From assembly GCA_023150835.1 (NCBI GenBank), contig JAKLKB010000033.1, positions 1 through 64,000 of the forward strand: 64,000 nucleotides of DNA, written 5' to 3'. The notes under the pieces are model-generated. The model saw only the letters and a list, made by a program, of their open reading frames with translations, ran no database searches and was not told the DNA's origin. Position numbers and translations under genes: made by a program. Source of the DNA: Myxococcota bacterium (lineage in GTDB: Bacteria > Myxococcota_C > UBA6777). Shown here one piece after another: positions 36,428 to 44,862 of the stretch (positions are counted from its first letter, which is position 1; each line of letters starts with the position of its first letter).

Positions 36428-37012
36428 TCAGCGGGGAGGTTGTCCGAGGAGTTTCCAAGCCGAAGGGAGGAGGACGGCGGCGAGAGCGATCTTGAGGACA
36501 GCGCCCGGGAGGAAGGGGAAAAGGCCGAAGGCTAGGAGGTTTTTGGGGGGAACAAATGCGGAAAGCCAAGCGAGACCGCAGAGAAAGATGACGGTGGTCG
36601 AGAGGGTCATGGCGAAGACGGTGGACAGGGGAGAACGATCCCATCCGCGTTCGGCGAGACGCCCTGCAAGCCATGCCGCCAAGACGAAACCGATCAGATA
36701 GCCGCCTGTGGCTCCGAATAATAGGGCGCTTCCTGCTTTTCCGCCTGCGAGAACAGGCAAACCGACGGCGGCTTCGGTGAGATACAGCAGGACGCTTGCA
36801 GCGCCCCGCCAAGCGCCAAGGGCCATACCGACCAGCAAGACGGCGAAGGTTTGGCCCGTGACGGGTACAGGTGTAAAGGGCAGAGGGAAGGCGATCTGTG
36901 CGCAGACGGCGATCAGAAGGCTACCTGTGAGGACCAGTCCGAGATCGTAAGTGCGCGCATGACGTTGGGTCTGAGGTCGCCAGAGGTCGGCCAAGGCGAG
37001 AGAAGAAAGCAT
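36428..37012 (-). CDS. bioY: Biotin transporter BioY
   Basis: 194 residues from ATG 37012, with GAAAGGAA upstream. This is the substrate-binding S component of the biotin ECF transporter in the inner membrane. Six hydrophobic helices are visible. Family motifs include PLPFTPVPVTGQTFAVLLVG near the N-terminus and GSALLFGATGGYLIGFVLAA in the middle. Solo BioY without the energising BioM/BioN subunits can take up biotin or can share a general ECF module. No ecfAT genes are in this window. It starts 31 bp after the acetoacetyl-CoA synthetase stop on the same strand, so the two are probably co-transcribed. That suggests a link to biotin-dependent acyl-CoA carboxylation. Confidence 0.93.
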   Translation of the reverse strand: MLSSLALADLWRPQTQRHARTYDLGLVLTGSLLIAVCAQIAFPLPFTPVPVTGQTFAVLLVGMALGAWRGAASVLLYLTEAAVGLPVLAGGKAGSALLFGATGGYLIGFVLAAWLAGRLAERGWDRSPLSTVFAMTLSTTVIFLCGLAWLSAFVPPKNLLAFGLFPFLPGAVLKIALAAVLLPSAWKLLGQPPR

Positions 37013-37043
37013 CTGAAAAAGTTCCTTTCGTCTGGGTTGCGGT

Positions 37044-39005
37044 TTAGAGCGTGATCTTTTTAAGTTGAGGGAGATTGCGGTACAAGTCGAGCGCTTGGGG
37101 GTTGGCGAGGGCGTCTTTGTTGGGGACATCTTGGCCGTGAAGGATGCGACGGACAGCGATCTCGACCTTTTTTCCGCTGATGGTGTAAGGGATATCGCTG
37201 ATCGGCAGGATGTGCGTGGGGACGTGGCGGGGAGTGGTTTCTTGGCGGATGGTGTCGCGGAGCTTTTTGGCGAGTGCTTCGGAAAAGGCGGTATCTTGGG
37301 CAAGTTTGACGAAGAGGATCACTTCGACATCGTTATCGGCGTCGCGTCCGACGACAAGGCTGTCAAGGATCTCGGGAAGGGGTTCGATGGCGCGGTAGAT
37401 CTCGGCAGTTCCGATGCGGACGCCGCCCGGGTTGAGTGTTGCGTCGGAGCGCCCGTAGATGGTGACGCCGCCGTGTTCGGTGATCTCGATCAGATCGCCA
37501 TGACGCCAGATGCCCGGGAAATGGTCAAAGTACGCATCGCGATAACGTGAGCCGTCTTCGTCGTTCCAAAAGCCCACAGGCTGGGAAGGAAAGGGGCGCA
37601 CGCAGACGAGTTCGCCTTTTTCTTGGGTGACGGGCTTGGCGTCATCCGACCACGCTTGCACATCCATCCCAAGGCCGGGGCATTGGATCTCTTCGGAGAA
37701 GACGGGGAGAGTGGGGTTTCCGAGCATAAAACAGGAGACGATATCGGTTCCCCCCGATATCGAAGCGAGATGTAGATCGCTTTTGATATCGCGGTAGACG
37801 TAGTGAAAAGAGGCGTCCGAAAGTGGCGAACCTGTCGAAAGCACGGCATCTAACGAACTGAGATCAAAGCGGTCTTTGGGGCGCAAGCCTGTTTTTTCGA
37901 GAGCCGCGAGGTATTTTGCGCTGGTGCCAAAGAAGCGGAGGCGTTCTTGTTCGGCGATCTTCCAGAGGATCTCTTCGTTGGGATGGAAGGGCGAGCCTTC
38001 GAAGAGGACAAGGGTGGCTTGTGAGGCAAGGCCGCTGACGAGCCAGTTCCACATCATCCAGCCGCAAGTGGTGTAGTAAAAGAAGCGGTCCCCTGCGCGT
38101 AAGTCGGTGTGTAGGCGCTGTTCTTTGATATGTTGAAGCAGCGTCCCGCCGACGCCATGCACGATGCACTTGGGGATGCCCGTCGTTCCAGAGGAATAAA
38201 GAATATACAGCGGGTGATCAAACGGCGTTGGTGTAAAGGCCAAAGGCGCGGGATCACCCGCAAGCGCGTCTTGCCATGCGGTGGCTTTGGGGAGGTCTGA
38301 GATCGCGGGGATATCGTCGATGTATTCGACCACAAGGACATCTTGGATGGATGGGATGGCATCCAACAAGCGCGGGATGCGCTCAAGCGATCGCACTGGT
38401 TTGCCTTTGTAAGTGTAGCCGTCCGTCGTGACCAACAGCTTGGGCTCGATCTGCCCGAAACGATCGAGGACACCGCGCTCGCCAAAGTCAGGCGATGTCG
38501 AAGACCAGATCGCTCCAAGAGAAGTCGCCGCAAGCATCGCTGCGATGGTTTCGGGGATGTTGGGCATGTACGCAGCAACGCGATCACCTAACCCAATACC
38601 TTTCTGGCGCATCCATCGAGCGATCCGAGCGACGGTCTCTCGAAGTTGCCCGTAAGTAAGGGTACGGCGCTGTCCGATCTCGTTGTGAAATACAACCGCC
38701 TCGGCGTGTTCGTCGCCTTGCAACAAGTTTTCAGCAAAGTTGAGGCGGGCATCCAAAAACCATCGACTCGACATCATGTCTTTGCCCGGCTTCCAGACCT
38801 CGGTGTAAGGCTGCGTTGCGCGGATCGAACCCATCCGCCAGATCGACTCCCAAAAAGCCCCCGTCTCGCGAACCGACCAAGCATGAAGATCCCAATAGTT
38901 TTGAAAAGACAGACCTGTCTGGGCTTCTATCTCGCGGGTATATCGAGTGATCTGCGCTTCCGCGATCCGCGCAGGGGAAGGACACCACAAGGCTTGTTTG
39001 CTCAT
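37044..39005 (-). CDS. Acetoacetyl-CoA synthetase
   Basis: 653 residues from ATG 39005 ([11 protein letters not shown]). Upstream in-frame reading is only the 42 bp repeat array. It is an ANL-superfamily enzyme that activates acetoacetate with ATP and CoA to acetoacetyl-CoA. Signature motifs are the P-loop [16 protein letters not shown]5-like [10 protein letters not shown], the hinge region [20 protein letters not shown], and the catalytic lysine region [15 protein letters not shown] near the C-terminus. The length and the N-terminal ACAS-type domain match AcsA/AACS rather than acetyl-CoA synthetase. The product feeds sterol, PHB or ketone utilisation. The messenger leader carries the hairpin-rich 42 bp array, which could affect expression. 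bioY follows 31 bp downstream. Confidence 0.93.
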   Translation of the reverse strand: MSKQALWCPSPARIAEAQITRYTREIEAQTGLSFQNYWDLHAWSVRETGAFWESIWRMGSIRATQPYTEVWKPGKDMMSSRWFLDARLNFAENLLQGDEHAEAVVFHNEIGQRRTLTYGQLRETVARIARWMRQKGIGLGDRVAAYMPNIPETIAAMLAATSLGAIWSSTSPDFGERGVLDRFGQIEPKLLVTTDGYTYKGKPVRSLERIPRLLDAIPSIQDVLVVEYIDDIPAISDLPKATAWQDALAGDPAPLAFTPTPFDHPLYILYSSGTTGIPKCIVHGVGGTLLQHIKEQRLHTDLRAGDRFFYYTTCGWMMWNWLVSGLASQATLVLFEGSPFHPNEEILWKIAEQERLRFFGTSAKYLAALEKTGLRPKDRFDLSSLDAVLSTGSPLSDASFHYVYRDIKSDLHLASISGGTDIVSCFMLGNPTLPVFSEEIQCPGLGMDVQAWSDDAKPVTQEKGELVCVRPFPSQPVGFWNDEDGSRYRDAYFDHFPGIWRHGDLIEITEHGGVTIYGRSDATLNPGGVRIGTAEIYRAIEPLPEILDSLVVGRDADNDVEVILFVKLAQDTAFSEALAKKLRDTIRQETTPRHVPTHILPISDIPYTISGKKVEIAVRRILHGQDVPNKDALANPQALDLYRNLPQLKKITL

Positions 39006-39043
39006 CGTTTCAATTCTCGTCTGTCTTGTCGCAGACACTACAG

Positions 39044-39312
39044 GATGCCGACATCCTCTCAAGTGCGTTTTTTTGTGAAAAGGAGGATGCCGACATCCTC
39101 TCAAGTGCATTTTTTTGTGAAAAGGAGGATGCCGACATCCTCTCAAGTGCGTTCAAGTGTGAAAAGGAGGATGCCGACATCCTCTCAAGTGCGTTTTTTT
39201 GTGAAAAGGAGGATGCCGACATCCTCTCAAGTGCGTTCAAGTGTGAAAAGGAGGATGCCGACATCCTCTCAAGTGCATTTTTTTGTGCAAAGGAGGATGC
39301 CGACATCCTCTC
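39044..39312. repeat. 42-bp palindrome-bearing tandem array, 7 copies
   Basis: GATGCCGACATCCTCTC starts at 39044, 39086, 39128, 39170, 39212, 39254 and 39296. Each unit contains the palindrome GAGGATG-CCGA-CATCCTC, a seven-pair stem. The interval between palindromes alternates between two near-identical types (GTTTTTTTGTG and GTTCAAGTGTG), so it is not a CRISPR with unique spacers. The array sits in the 5' leader region of acetoacetyl-CoA synthetase. Confidence 0.93.
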
Positions 39313-39320
39313 CGATACAG

Positions 39321-39438
39321 AAAGGACCGATGCGGTTGAAAAGGAAAACCCTGAGATATCAGAACGTTGTAGGGGCGGTTCGCGAACCGCCCACGCCCGA
39401 ACATCTGCCTTTTTCGTATCGAACTGCGTAAGTCCTAT
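39321..39438. mobile_element. Family C MITE, copy 1
   Basis: The right end, GAACTGCGTAAGTCCTAT, is well preserved. The left end, AAGGACCGATGCGGTTG, is degenerate. The interior shares TGAAAAGGAAAACCCTGAGA, a perfect palindrome GGGCGGTTCGCGAACCGCCC, and CTTTTTCGTATC with the copy at 61682. Confidence 0.75.
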
Positions 39439-39458
39439 ACAGACTTTGGTGGAAAGGA

Positions 39459-39920
39459 TTACTTGAAGCGAACCCACGTTTGGTCGCGGTAGAAGAAGGC
39501 CAACCATCCGCGAACTTTGAGGTTGTTGGGGTTTTTGTCATCCAGCCAGATGGAGCAGCCATATTCTTTTCCGTTGGCGGGATCGAGGATCTTGCCATGT
39601 CCCCATGTGATGTTGTCTTTGGCGGTCATGCCCCAGATGATGGTCATGCCGATGATCTTTTTGTCTTTGCGATCGCCCGTGCATTTGTCGCAATTGGGAT
39701 CTTGGTTTTCTGTTTTTTTGCGAAACAGCCGAAGGATGGTCCCTGTGAGCTTGCCGTTGACAAGCTTGATCTCGACGATCGACTTGGGTTGTTTGGTTTT
39801 GTCGTCGATGGTGGTCCACTTTCCAAACACGCGCGTATCGCCCTTGGCGAAGGCGGTGGCGTGGAAAGCAAAGGCAAAAGCAAGAGTCAAGAAGAGATTG
39901 CGAAGGGAAAACAAACGCAT
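39459..39920 (-). CDS. DUF2147-family periplasmic protein
   Basis: 153 residues from ATG 39920, with AAGGAG seven bases upstream. The signal peptide ends at TAFA-KG. The mature ~127 residues match the DUF2147 pattern: GKWTTIDDKTKQPKSIVEI, GKLTGTILRLF, a CDKC pair followed by TGDRKDK, GMTIIWGM, and ILDPANGKEYGCSIWLD. The fold is a small beta-barrel resembling lipocalin-like proteins. The biochemical role is not established. The two Cys are spaced like a disulfide loop. It stands alone between repeat DNA and the cytochrome peroxidase gene on the same strand. Confidence 0.88.
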   Translation of the reverse strand: MRLFSLRNLFLTLAFAFAFHATAFAKGDTRVFGKWTTIDDKTKQPKSIVEIKLVNGKLTGTILRLFRKKTENQDPNCDKCTGDRKDKKIIGMTIIWGMTAKDNITWGHGKILDPANGKEYGCSIWLDDKNPNNLKVRGWLAFFYRDQTWVRFK

Positions 39921-40073
39921 TGGGCGCTCCTTCTTATTTTGCTAGAGAGCAATGTTGGGAGAAAACGAGGGGATCCCTCAAGAAACGGGGTTAACGTATT
40001 CGCTTTTTGGATCGCGATCAAGAGGGGACGGTGGGCGTTGCGAAACGCACGGAAAAAGGAAGAAAGACCCGGA

Positions 40074-41189
40074 TCAGTTGGGATCGGGTTTGGGAGTGGA
40101 GGGGGAGGAAGGTGGGAGGGCAGGTTCTTTGATGTAGCGGAGGTCGATGGTACCCGTGAGGGCGTTGAGGAAGGTGACGATCTCAGCGACGTCTTGTTTG
40201 GAGAGTTCGCGTGCGAGTTGATGGCGAGCCATGAGGAGGACGGCTTCTTCGAGGGTTTTGACGGAGCCGTCGTGCATATAGGGGGCGGTTTTGGCGATAT
40301 TGCGGAGGCTAGGGACTTTGAAGAACATATCGAAGGTGCTGTCTTTGAGGAGGGTGCCACGACCTTTGTCTTTTTGGTTGGGCCAAGGCTTGATCATGCC
40401 GAGTTTTTGGTACATATGGCCGCCGAGTTGGGGTCCGATGTGGCAGGTGAGACATCCGCTGGTGACGAACTTGATGAAGCCTTGTTTTTCGGGGTTGGTT
40501 AGCGCATCTTTCTTGCCGTTGAGGAAGTCATCCCAACGCGAGGGGGTGACGAGGCCGCGTTCAAAAGCCCCGATGGCATCGCCCATATTTTTGTAAGAGA
40601 CGGGATCTTTGTCGGAGGGATAGGCTTTTTTGAAGGCTTCGACGTAGCCCGGGATGGATTTGAGGAGGGTCTCGACTTGGGCAGGGCCGGAGATGGCCAT
40701 CTCGACGGGGTTTACGACGGGCTGTGTGGCTTGGTGTTCGACGTGGGGGGAGCGGCCATCCCAAAATTGAACGAAATGCCCAGCGGCATTGTAGACGGTG
40801 GGCGAGTTGCGATCTCCGCGTTGTTTTTTGTGCCCGGGCGAAGTGGGTTCATGGTCGACACCAAATTTGTCGAGTTGGTGGCAGGAGTTGCAGGAGACAT
40901 CGTGGTTTTTGGAAAGGCGTTTGTCGAAGTAGAGCATACGACCGAGAGCGATCTTGTTGGGATTTCGGCTCGAAGGGGTGTGGTAGTCGGCGGGGAGGGC
41001 TTTGTAAGCCATCAAAAAGCCTTCTGGGACTTCGACTTGAGGGGCGGGAGGGTTGGCTTGAGCGACACGCAGCGGCTGTTTGTGGGTGGAGGGGAAGGGC
41101 AGAGGCTTGATCGACGGGGCGGGTTTTTGAAAACCGACGAGCAGGGTGCCGATCGAAAGGAGGGTGGTGGCGAGTGCGATCTTCCGCAT
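40074..41189 (-). CDS. Dihaem cytochrome c peroxidase / MauG family
   Basis: 371 residues from ATG 41189, with AAGGAG upstream. An N-terminal hydrophobic leader exports it to the periplasm. Two c-type haem sites are present, CNSCH in the first domain and CLTCH in the second, with the family blocks LGRMLYFDKRLSKN, RNSPTVYNAAGHFVQFWDGR and KVPSLRNIAKTAPYMHDGS. Members reduce hydrogen peroxide with electrons from small cytochromes or act in MauG-like oxidations. Which of the two is not decidable from motifs. The C-terminus is Pro/Ser-rich. It is transcribed divergently from rel across a 250 bp region. Confidence 0.92.
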   Translation of the reverse strand: MRKIALATTLLSIGTLLVGFQKPAPSIKPLPFPSTHKQPLRVAQANPPAPQVEVPEGFLMAYKALPADYHTPSSRNPNKIALGRMLYFDKRLSKNHDVSCNSCHQLDKFGVDHEPTSPGHKKQRGDRNSPTVYNAAGHFVQFWDGRSPHVEHQATQPVVNPVEMAISGPAQVETLLKSIPGYVEAFKKAYPSDKDPVSYKNMGDAIGAFERGLVTPSRWDDFLNGKKDALTNPEKQGFIKFVTSGCLTCHIGPQLGGHMYQKLGMIKPWPNQKDKGRGTLLKDSTFDMFFKVPSLRNIAKTAPYMHDGSVKTLEEAVLLMARHQLARELSKQDVAEIVTFLNALTGTIDLRYIKEPALPPSSPSTPKPDPN

Positions 41190-41286
41190 AAAGAATCTCT
41201 CCTTGATGTAGGGTTGTGGGAGTGTGCCGTCTGAGGGCTGTGTGTGCCTTGTGGGACAAGCCGAGACGCTTGTCGTTGAGCGAAAG

Positions 41287-41300
41287 CATCTTGCAAGATG
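41287..41300. promoter_or_regulatory. Palindrome between divergent ccp and rel genes
   Basis: CATCTTG followed directly by its reverse complement CAAGATG. It is a perfect 14 bp dyad in the divergent intergenic region and could be an operator. No matching known site is recognised. Confidence 0.25.
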
Positions 41301-41439
41301 GGCAGCGGGCTTGTCAATCCATCAAGCACGGTGCGCTTTTTTGAAGATGCAGGGATGAGGGAAAACGAAGCAGAAAACGATGGAGAGAGCATCGGTGGTG
41401 TAGAGCCGATGTTCGATGCGTGCGGAAGGAAGAGAGTCG

Positions 41440-43611
41440 ATGTTAAGGGAACTGGAAAGCGCGATCGAGCCGATTCGCCAGACCATTTCAGCGTCGGGAT
41501 GGAAGAAGTTGCGGGAGGCTTGGGCCTTGTATCGGCGGGTGAGCGAGCGCGCTGTCCAAACGCAACGGCCTGTGGGTGTGGAGATCCCCGATTATGGGGC
41601 AGAAGTCTTGCAGATTGCGGCGCGGATGCACTTGGACGGGGATTCGCTGTGTGCGGCGTTGCTTTCGCGGGTGTATGAGCAGGGCTGGGTGACACAAGAA
41701 GAGATCGCGGGGGAAGTGGGGGAAGAGGCGGGATTTTTGTGCGAGACGATCAAGAGTCTGCCGTTGTTTCGTTTTCCGGGGAGGATGGAAGCGGAACGGA
41801 TGGGAGAGGCGTTGGTGGCAGAACAAGCGGAGAGTTTTCGCAAGATGTTGTTTGCGATGGCGCGGGATCTGCGGGTGTTGTTGATTCGGTTGTGTGATCG
41901 GCTGCATGGGTTGAGGGTGCTGGAGTTTTTGCCTGTGGCGCAGCAGAGCCAGATCGCGCACGAATGCCGAGAACTTTACGCGCCGTTGGCGAATCGTTTG
42001 GGGATCTCGTGGTTAAAAAACGAGTTGGAAGACTTGTCGTTGCGTTATCTGCATCCTGTGGCCTTTTATGATCTTGTGGACAAGATCGACGCGACCAAGC
42101 GGGAGCGGGAGCGTTATATCGAAGAAGTGTTGGATATCTTGCGGGAACTGATGGAGAAACATCAGCTACGCTGCGAGGTGTACGGTCGCTCAAAGCATCT
42201 CAACAGCATCTATCGCAAGATGGCGCGGGGAGGGGTGAGCTTTGAACAGCTTTACGATATCCTTGCGTTTCGCGTGCTGTGCGAGACACGCGATCAATGC
42301 TACCAGATCCTTGGAGCGGTGCATGATCGGTGGAAGCCGATACCCGGGCGTTTCAAAGACTACATCGCGATGTCGAAAAACAACGGTTATCAGTCTTTGC
42401 ATACGACGGTGTTGGGGCCACGCAACAAAAAGATCGAGATCCAGATCCGCACGCATCACATGCACCAAACCGCCGAAGAAGGGATCGCGGCCCATTGGCT
42501 GTACAAAGAAGGCAGTGATCCACAAGCCCGCGTGGTCGAGCAGTTTCGTTGGTTACGCGAGTTGTTGCGGCTTCAGGACGAAAAAGAAGATGCTTCGGAG
42601 CTTTTGGCGACAGTTCGGGACAGACTGCACGAAGGGGATGTGTTTGTGTTCACGCCCAACGGTGCGGTGCGTGAACTTCCGCAGGGTTCGACGCCTGTGG
42701 ACTTTGCGTATGCCATCCATACCGAAGTGGGAAATCAGTGTGTGGGGGCCAAAGTCAACGGCAAGATTACGCCGCTGCGAGCCGTCCTATCGACGGGTGA
42801 TATCGTCGAGATCTTAACGCAACCGAACTCGCACCCCAACCGCGACTGGTTGAAGTTTGTGAAGACCAATCGTGCCCGTTCAAAGATCCGCAGCTTTTTG
42901 CGTTTGGAGCAGCGCGAAAAAGCGAGTGTGTTGGGTCGTGAGATGTTGGAAAAAGCCCTACCTGCGGGGCAAAAGTTAGGGAAGCTGTTAAAGAGCGGCG
43001 CGATCGAGGCGCTTTGTTCGGCAGTAGGAGCGGCGACCGCAGAAGAAGTGATCATGAACGTCGGCTACGGAAAGCTCGATGTAAGCGAGGTGATTCGACT
43101 GTTGTTTCCGCCTGAAAAGCCCGAGCCTGTGGTGATCGACGAGGTGGTCAAGCGTCCCTCCGAGAACAAGGGCAAGAGTACCATTTTGGTGGGAGGGATG
43201 CGGGATATCTTGGTGCGTTTTGCAGGATGTTGTAAGCCGATTCCGGGAGATCCGATCGTGGGGTTTATCTCGCGTGGGCGGGGAGCCGTGATCCACAGCG
43301 CGGATTGTGCGAAGGTGCAAAGCAGCGATCCTGCGCGGTGTATCGACGTGCAGTGGGATGTGGCTCCAAAGGGCGCACACTCGGTGCTTTTGCGTGTGAT
43401 CGCCGACAATCGGTCGGGGCTGCTGACGCAGATGACCAAGGCTTTTTCGGATCTCAGCATCAACATCTCCGCCGCACGATGCACCACCGTAGACAACCAA
43501 GCCGTCAACACCTTTGAGTGCCAAGTCCGTGACCTTGAACAGCTTCATCATCTGGTGCAAAAGTTGGGTCGAGTCAAAGGCGTGACCGAAGTCAAGCGCG
43601 TCCGAGACTAG
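41440..43611 (+). CDS. rel: RelA/SpoT-family (p)ppGpp synthetase with degenerate hydrolase domain
   Basis: 723 residues from ATG 41440, with GGAAGGA upstream. ATG 41416 is in frame but lacks a ribosome site. The N-terminal region aligns with the HD hydrolase domain. Where active enzymes have the HD and ED metal ligands, this one reads AALLSRVYEQGW, so hydrolase activity is probably lost. The synthetase domain is intact: GRSKHLNSIYRKM (from residue 249), YDILAFRVL, and the R304-F-K306-D307 signature followed by YIAMSKNNGYQSLHTTV. That is the RxKD type usually found in bifunctional enzymes, not the ExDD type of RelA. TGS (about 399-460), a Cys-containing CCKPIPGDPIVG block (about 595) and a C-terminal ACT domain (about 645-722) follow. 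It makes the stringent-response alarmone. Confidence 0.93.
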   Translation: MLRELESAIEPIRQTISASGWKKLREAWALYRRVSERAVQTQRPVGVEIPDYGAEVLQIAARMHLDGDSLCAALLSRVYEQGWVTQEEIAGEVGEEAGFLCETIKSLPLFRFPGRMEAERMGEALVAEQAESFRKMLFAMARDLRVLLIRLCDRLHGLRVLEFLPVAQQSQIAHECRELYAPLANRLGISWLKNELEDLSLRYLHPVAFYDLVDKIDATKRERERYIEEVLDILRELMEKHQLRCEVYGRSKHLNSIYRKMARGGVSFEQLYDILAFRVLCETRDQCYQILGAVHDRWKPIPGRFKDYIAMSKNNGYQSLHTTVLGPRNKKIEIQIRTHHMHQTAEEGIAAHWLYKEGSDPQARVVEQFRWLRELLRLQDEKEDASELLATVRDRLHEGDVFVFTPNGAVRELPQGSTPVDFAYAIHTEVGNQCVGAKVNGKITPLRAVLSTGDIVEILTQPNSHPNRDWLKFVKTNRARSKIRSFLRLEQREKASVLGREMLEKALPAGQKLGKLLKSGAIEALCSAVGAATAEEVIMNVGYGKLDVSEVIRLLFPPEKPEPVVIDEVVKRPSENKGKSTILVGGMRDILVRFAGCCKPIPGDPIVGFISRGRGAVIHSADCAKVQSSDPARCIDVQWDVAPKGAHSVLLRVIADNRSGLLTQMTKAFSDLSINISAARCTTVDNQAVNTFECQVRDLEQLHHLVQKLGRVKGVTEVKRVRD

Positions 43612-43617
43612 GCGAGA

Positions 43618-44664
43618 CTAGAGCCCGTTGGATTGGGCGACGGGGAGTGTTTCGGCGATGGGGAGAAAGCGGTGGGTGTGTTGGATGGTGAGGAAGGCGT
43701 CTTTGAGGCGTTGAATTTTGCGAGTGAGAGAGAGGCGGAGATCGGGTTGGTGAGGCAAAAGGGCGGAGGCTCCGGGATCATTGTAGGCATCGAAAAAGTC
43801 GAGAGCATGGAGTTCGAGGTTCAAGAAGGGAGATTGTCGGAGGGCGAGGTGGAGCATGGTTTGGACGAGCGGGGCGGGGTAGAGCAAGAGGGAGGTTCCG
43901 ATCAGGGGGAGTTGGAGTCCGGGGACGACGGCGATGGGAAGCTGCCAGATATCGGAGTGAACGGGGGCTTTGTGGGGAGTGTGTGGGTCGTCGCTGGGCT
44001 GGTAGGGATGGTGTGGTGCGAGGAGAACCTTGGGGGAGCCGAGGAGTGCGCGGCTTGGGCGGCCACGTAGCTGCATGAGGGCCATGATGGTGGCTTTTGC
44101 GAGATAATAGGGTGCGCAAGGAAAGACGGACGAATCGTAGCGATAACCGCGTTTTCGGAGGATGTGAAGCAGGTAGGGGTGGGTATTGTAGCCGGGACTG
44201 CGAAAGCCAACGATGCGCTGTCCGGCCCGAAGGAAGGGCTGGAGTGTAGATTCGGCTTGAGCGATCTCGTCTTCCATCTCTTCGGGGGAAAGGACGGTGA
44301 GACGGTAGGGATGGTGTTGGGTGTGGTTGGCGATCTCGTGCCCTTCTTCGACGAGTTGTTGAAGGATGGCGCGATGTGCGGGGACATGGGCATCTTCGCC
44401 GATCAAGAAGAAGGTGCCACGGATGCCGAGTTGTCGAAACAATTGGAGGATGCGGGGCATCGCGTGAGTGTAGATCGCGTCGGTTTGGTCGGCAGATGGG
44501 GCGGGAAGTCCGTGTATGTCGTGGTAAAAGCGCAGCGTATCGACATCCACACTCACAGAACAAAGGGGCTGGGCGGTCACACACCACCTCCATACAGCAA
44601 GAGAGCAAAGAGCGCACAACAGGATGCCTTTGCTGCCTAGAACGGATAGGGTCAAACACCACAT
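43618..44664 (-). CDS. Polysaccharide deacetylase (NodB-homology) family protein
   Basis: 348 residues from ATG 44664. A GTG six bases upstream is also possible, and there is no strong ribosome site for either. The hydrophobic N-terminus suggests export or anchoring. The carbohydrate-esterase-4 core has the first-motif aspartates in SVDVDTLRFYHD, IRGTFFLIGE, the metal-binding NHTQHHPY histidines, and VGFRSPGYNTHP. Such enzymes remove acetyl groups from chitin-like oligomers, peptidoglycan or exopolysaccharide. The last 120 residues are typical of the subgroup with a DUF3473-like end. The gene ends seven bases from the convergent rel stop. Confidence 0.88.
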   Translation of the reverse strand: MWCLTLSVLGSKGILLCALCSLAVWRWCVTAQPLCSVSVDVDTLRFYHDIHGLPAPSADQTDAIYTHAMPRILQLFRQLGIRGTFFLIGEDAHVPAHRAILQQLVEEGHEIANHTQHHPYRLTVLSPEEMEDEIAQAESTLQPFLRAGQRIVGFRSPGYNTHPYLLHILRKRGYRYDSSVFPCAPYYLAKATIMALMQLRGRPSRALLGSPKVLLAPHHPYQPSDDPHTPHKAPVHSDIWQLPIAVVPGLQLPLIGTSLLLYPAPLVQTMLHLALRQSPFLNLELHALDFFDAYNDPGASALLPHQPDLRLSLTRKIQRLKDAFLTIQHTHRFLPIAETLPVAQSNGL

Positions 44665-44862
44665 CCACACAAAGAGAAAGGGTGTTGCTTTGCGCGTCGG
44701 GGGGGTGTGGTAGCGCGAAGCGTGCGTGCCGTCAAGGGCGGAGGAACGGTCGCGAAGTGAGGGGGCTATTGTTTTTGAAGTAGGCTTCGGTCTAAGATGC
44801 GGCGCAGAGGCAAGCGAAGTCAGTTGTTTTTGTCGAGTGGAAGGGAGCTATCGCAGATCGGG

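Larger units (their letters stand above)
39006..39458. other. 453-bp intergenic region: repeat array plus family C element
   Basis: Between the acetoacetyl-CoA synthetase start and the stop of the DUF2147 gene, both on the minus strand. Nearly all of it is the 42 bp array and a family C element. Because 42 is a multiple of three, several frames stay open on both strands, but these are artefacts of the repeat. Confidence 0.7.

Noticed and set aside
39044-39312. CRISPR array
   Set aside because: The spacing is regular and the repeat is palindromic, but the intervals are nearly identical to each other, so they are not spacers. No cas gene is present.
39026-39466. Coding repeat protein across the 42 bp array (either strand)
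   Set aside because: Open frames exist only because the unit is a multiple of three with no stop. There is no ribosome site, and the frame runs straight through a MITE.
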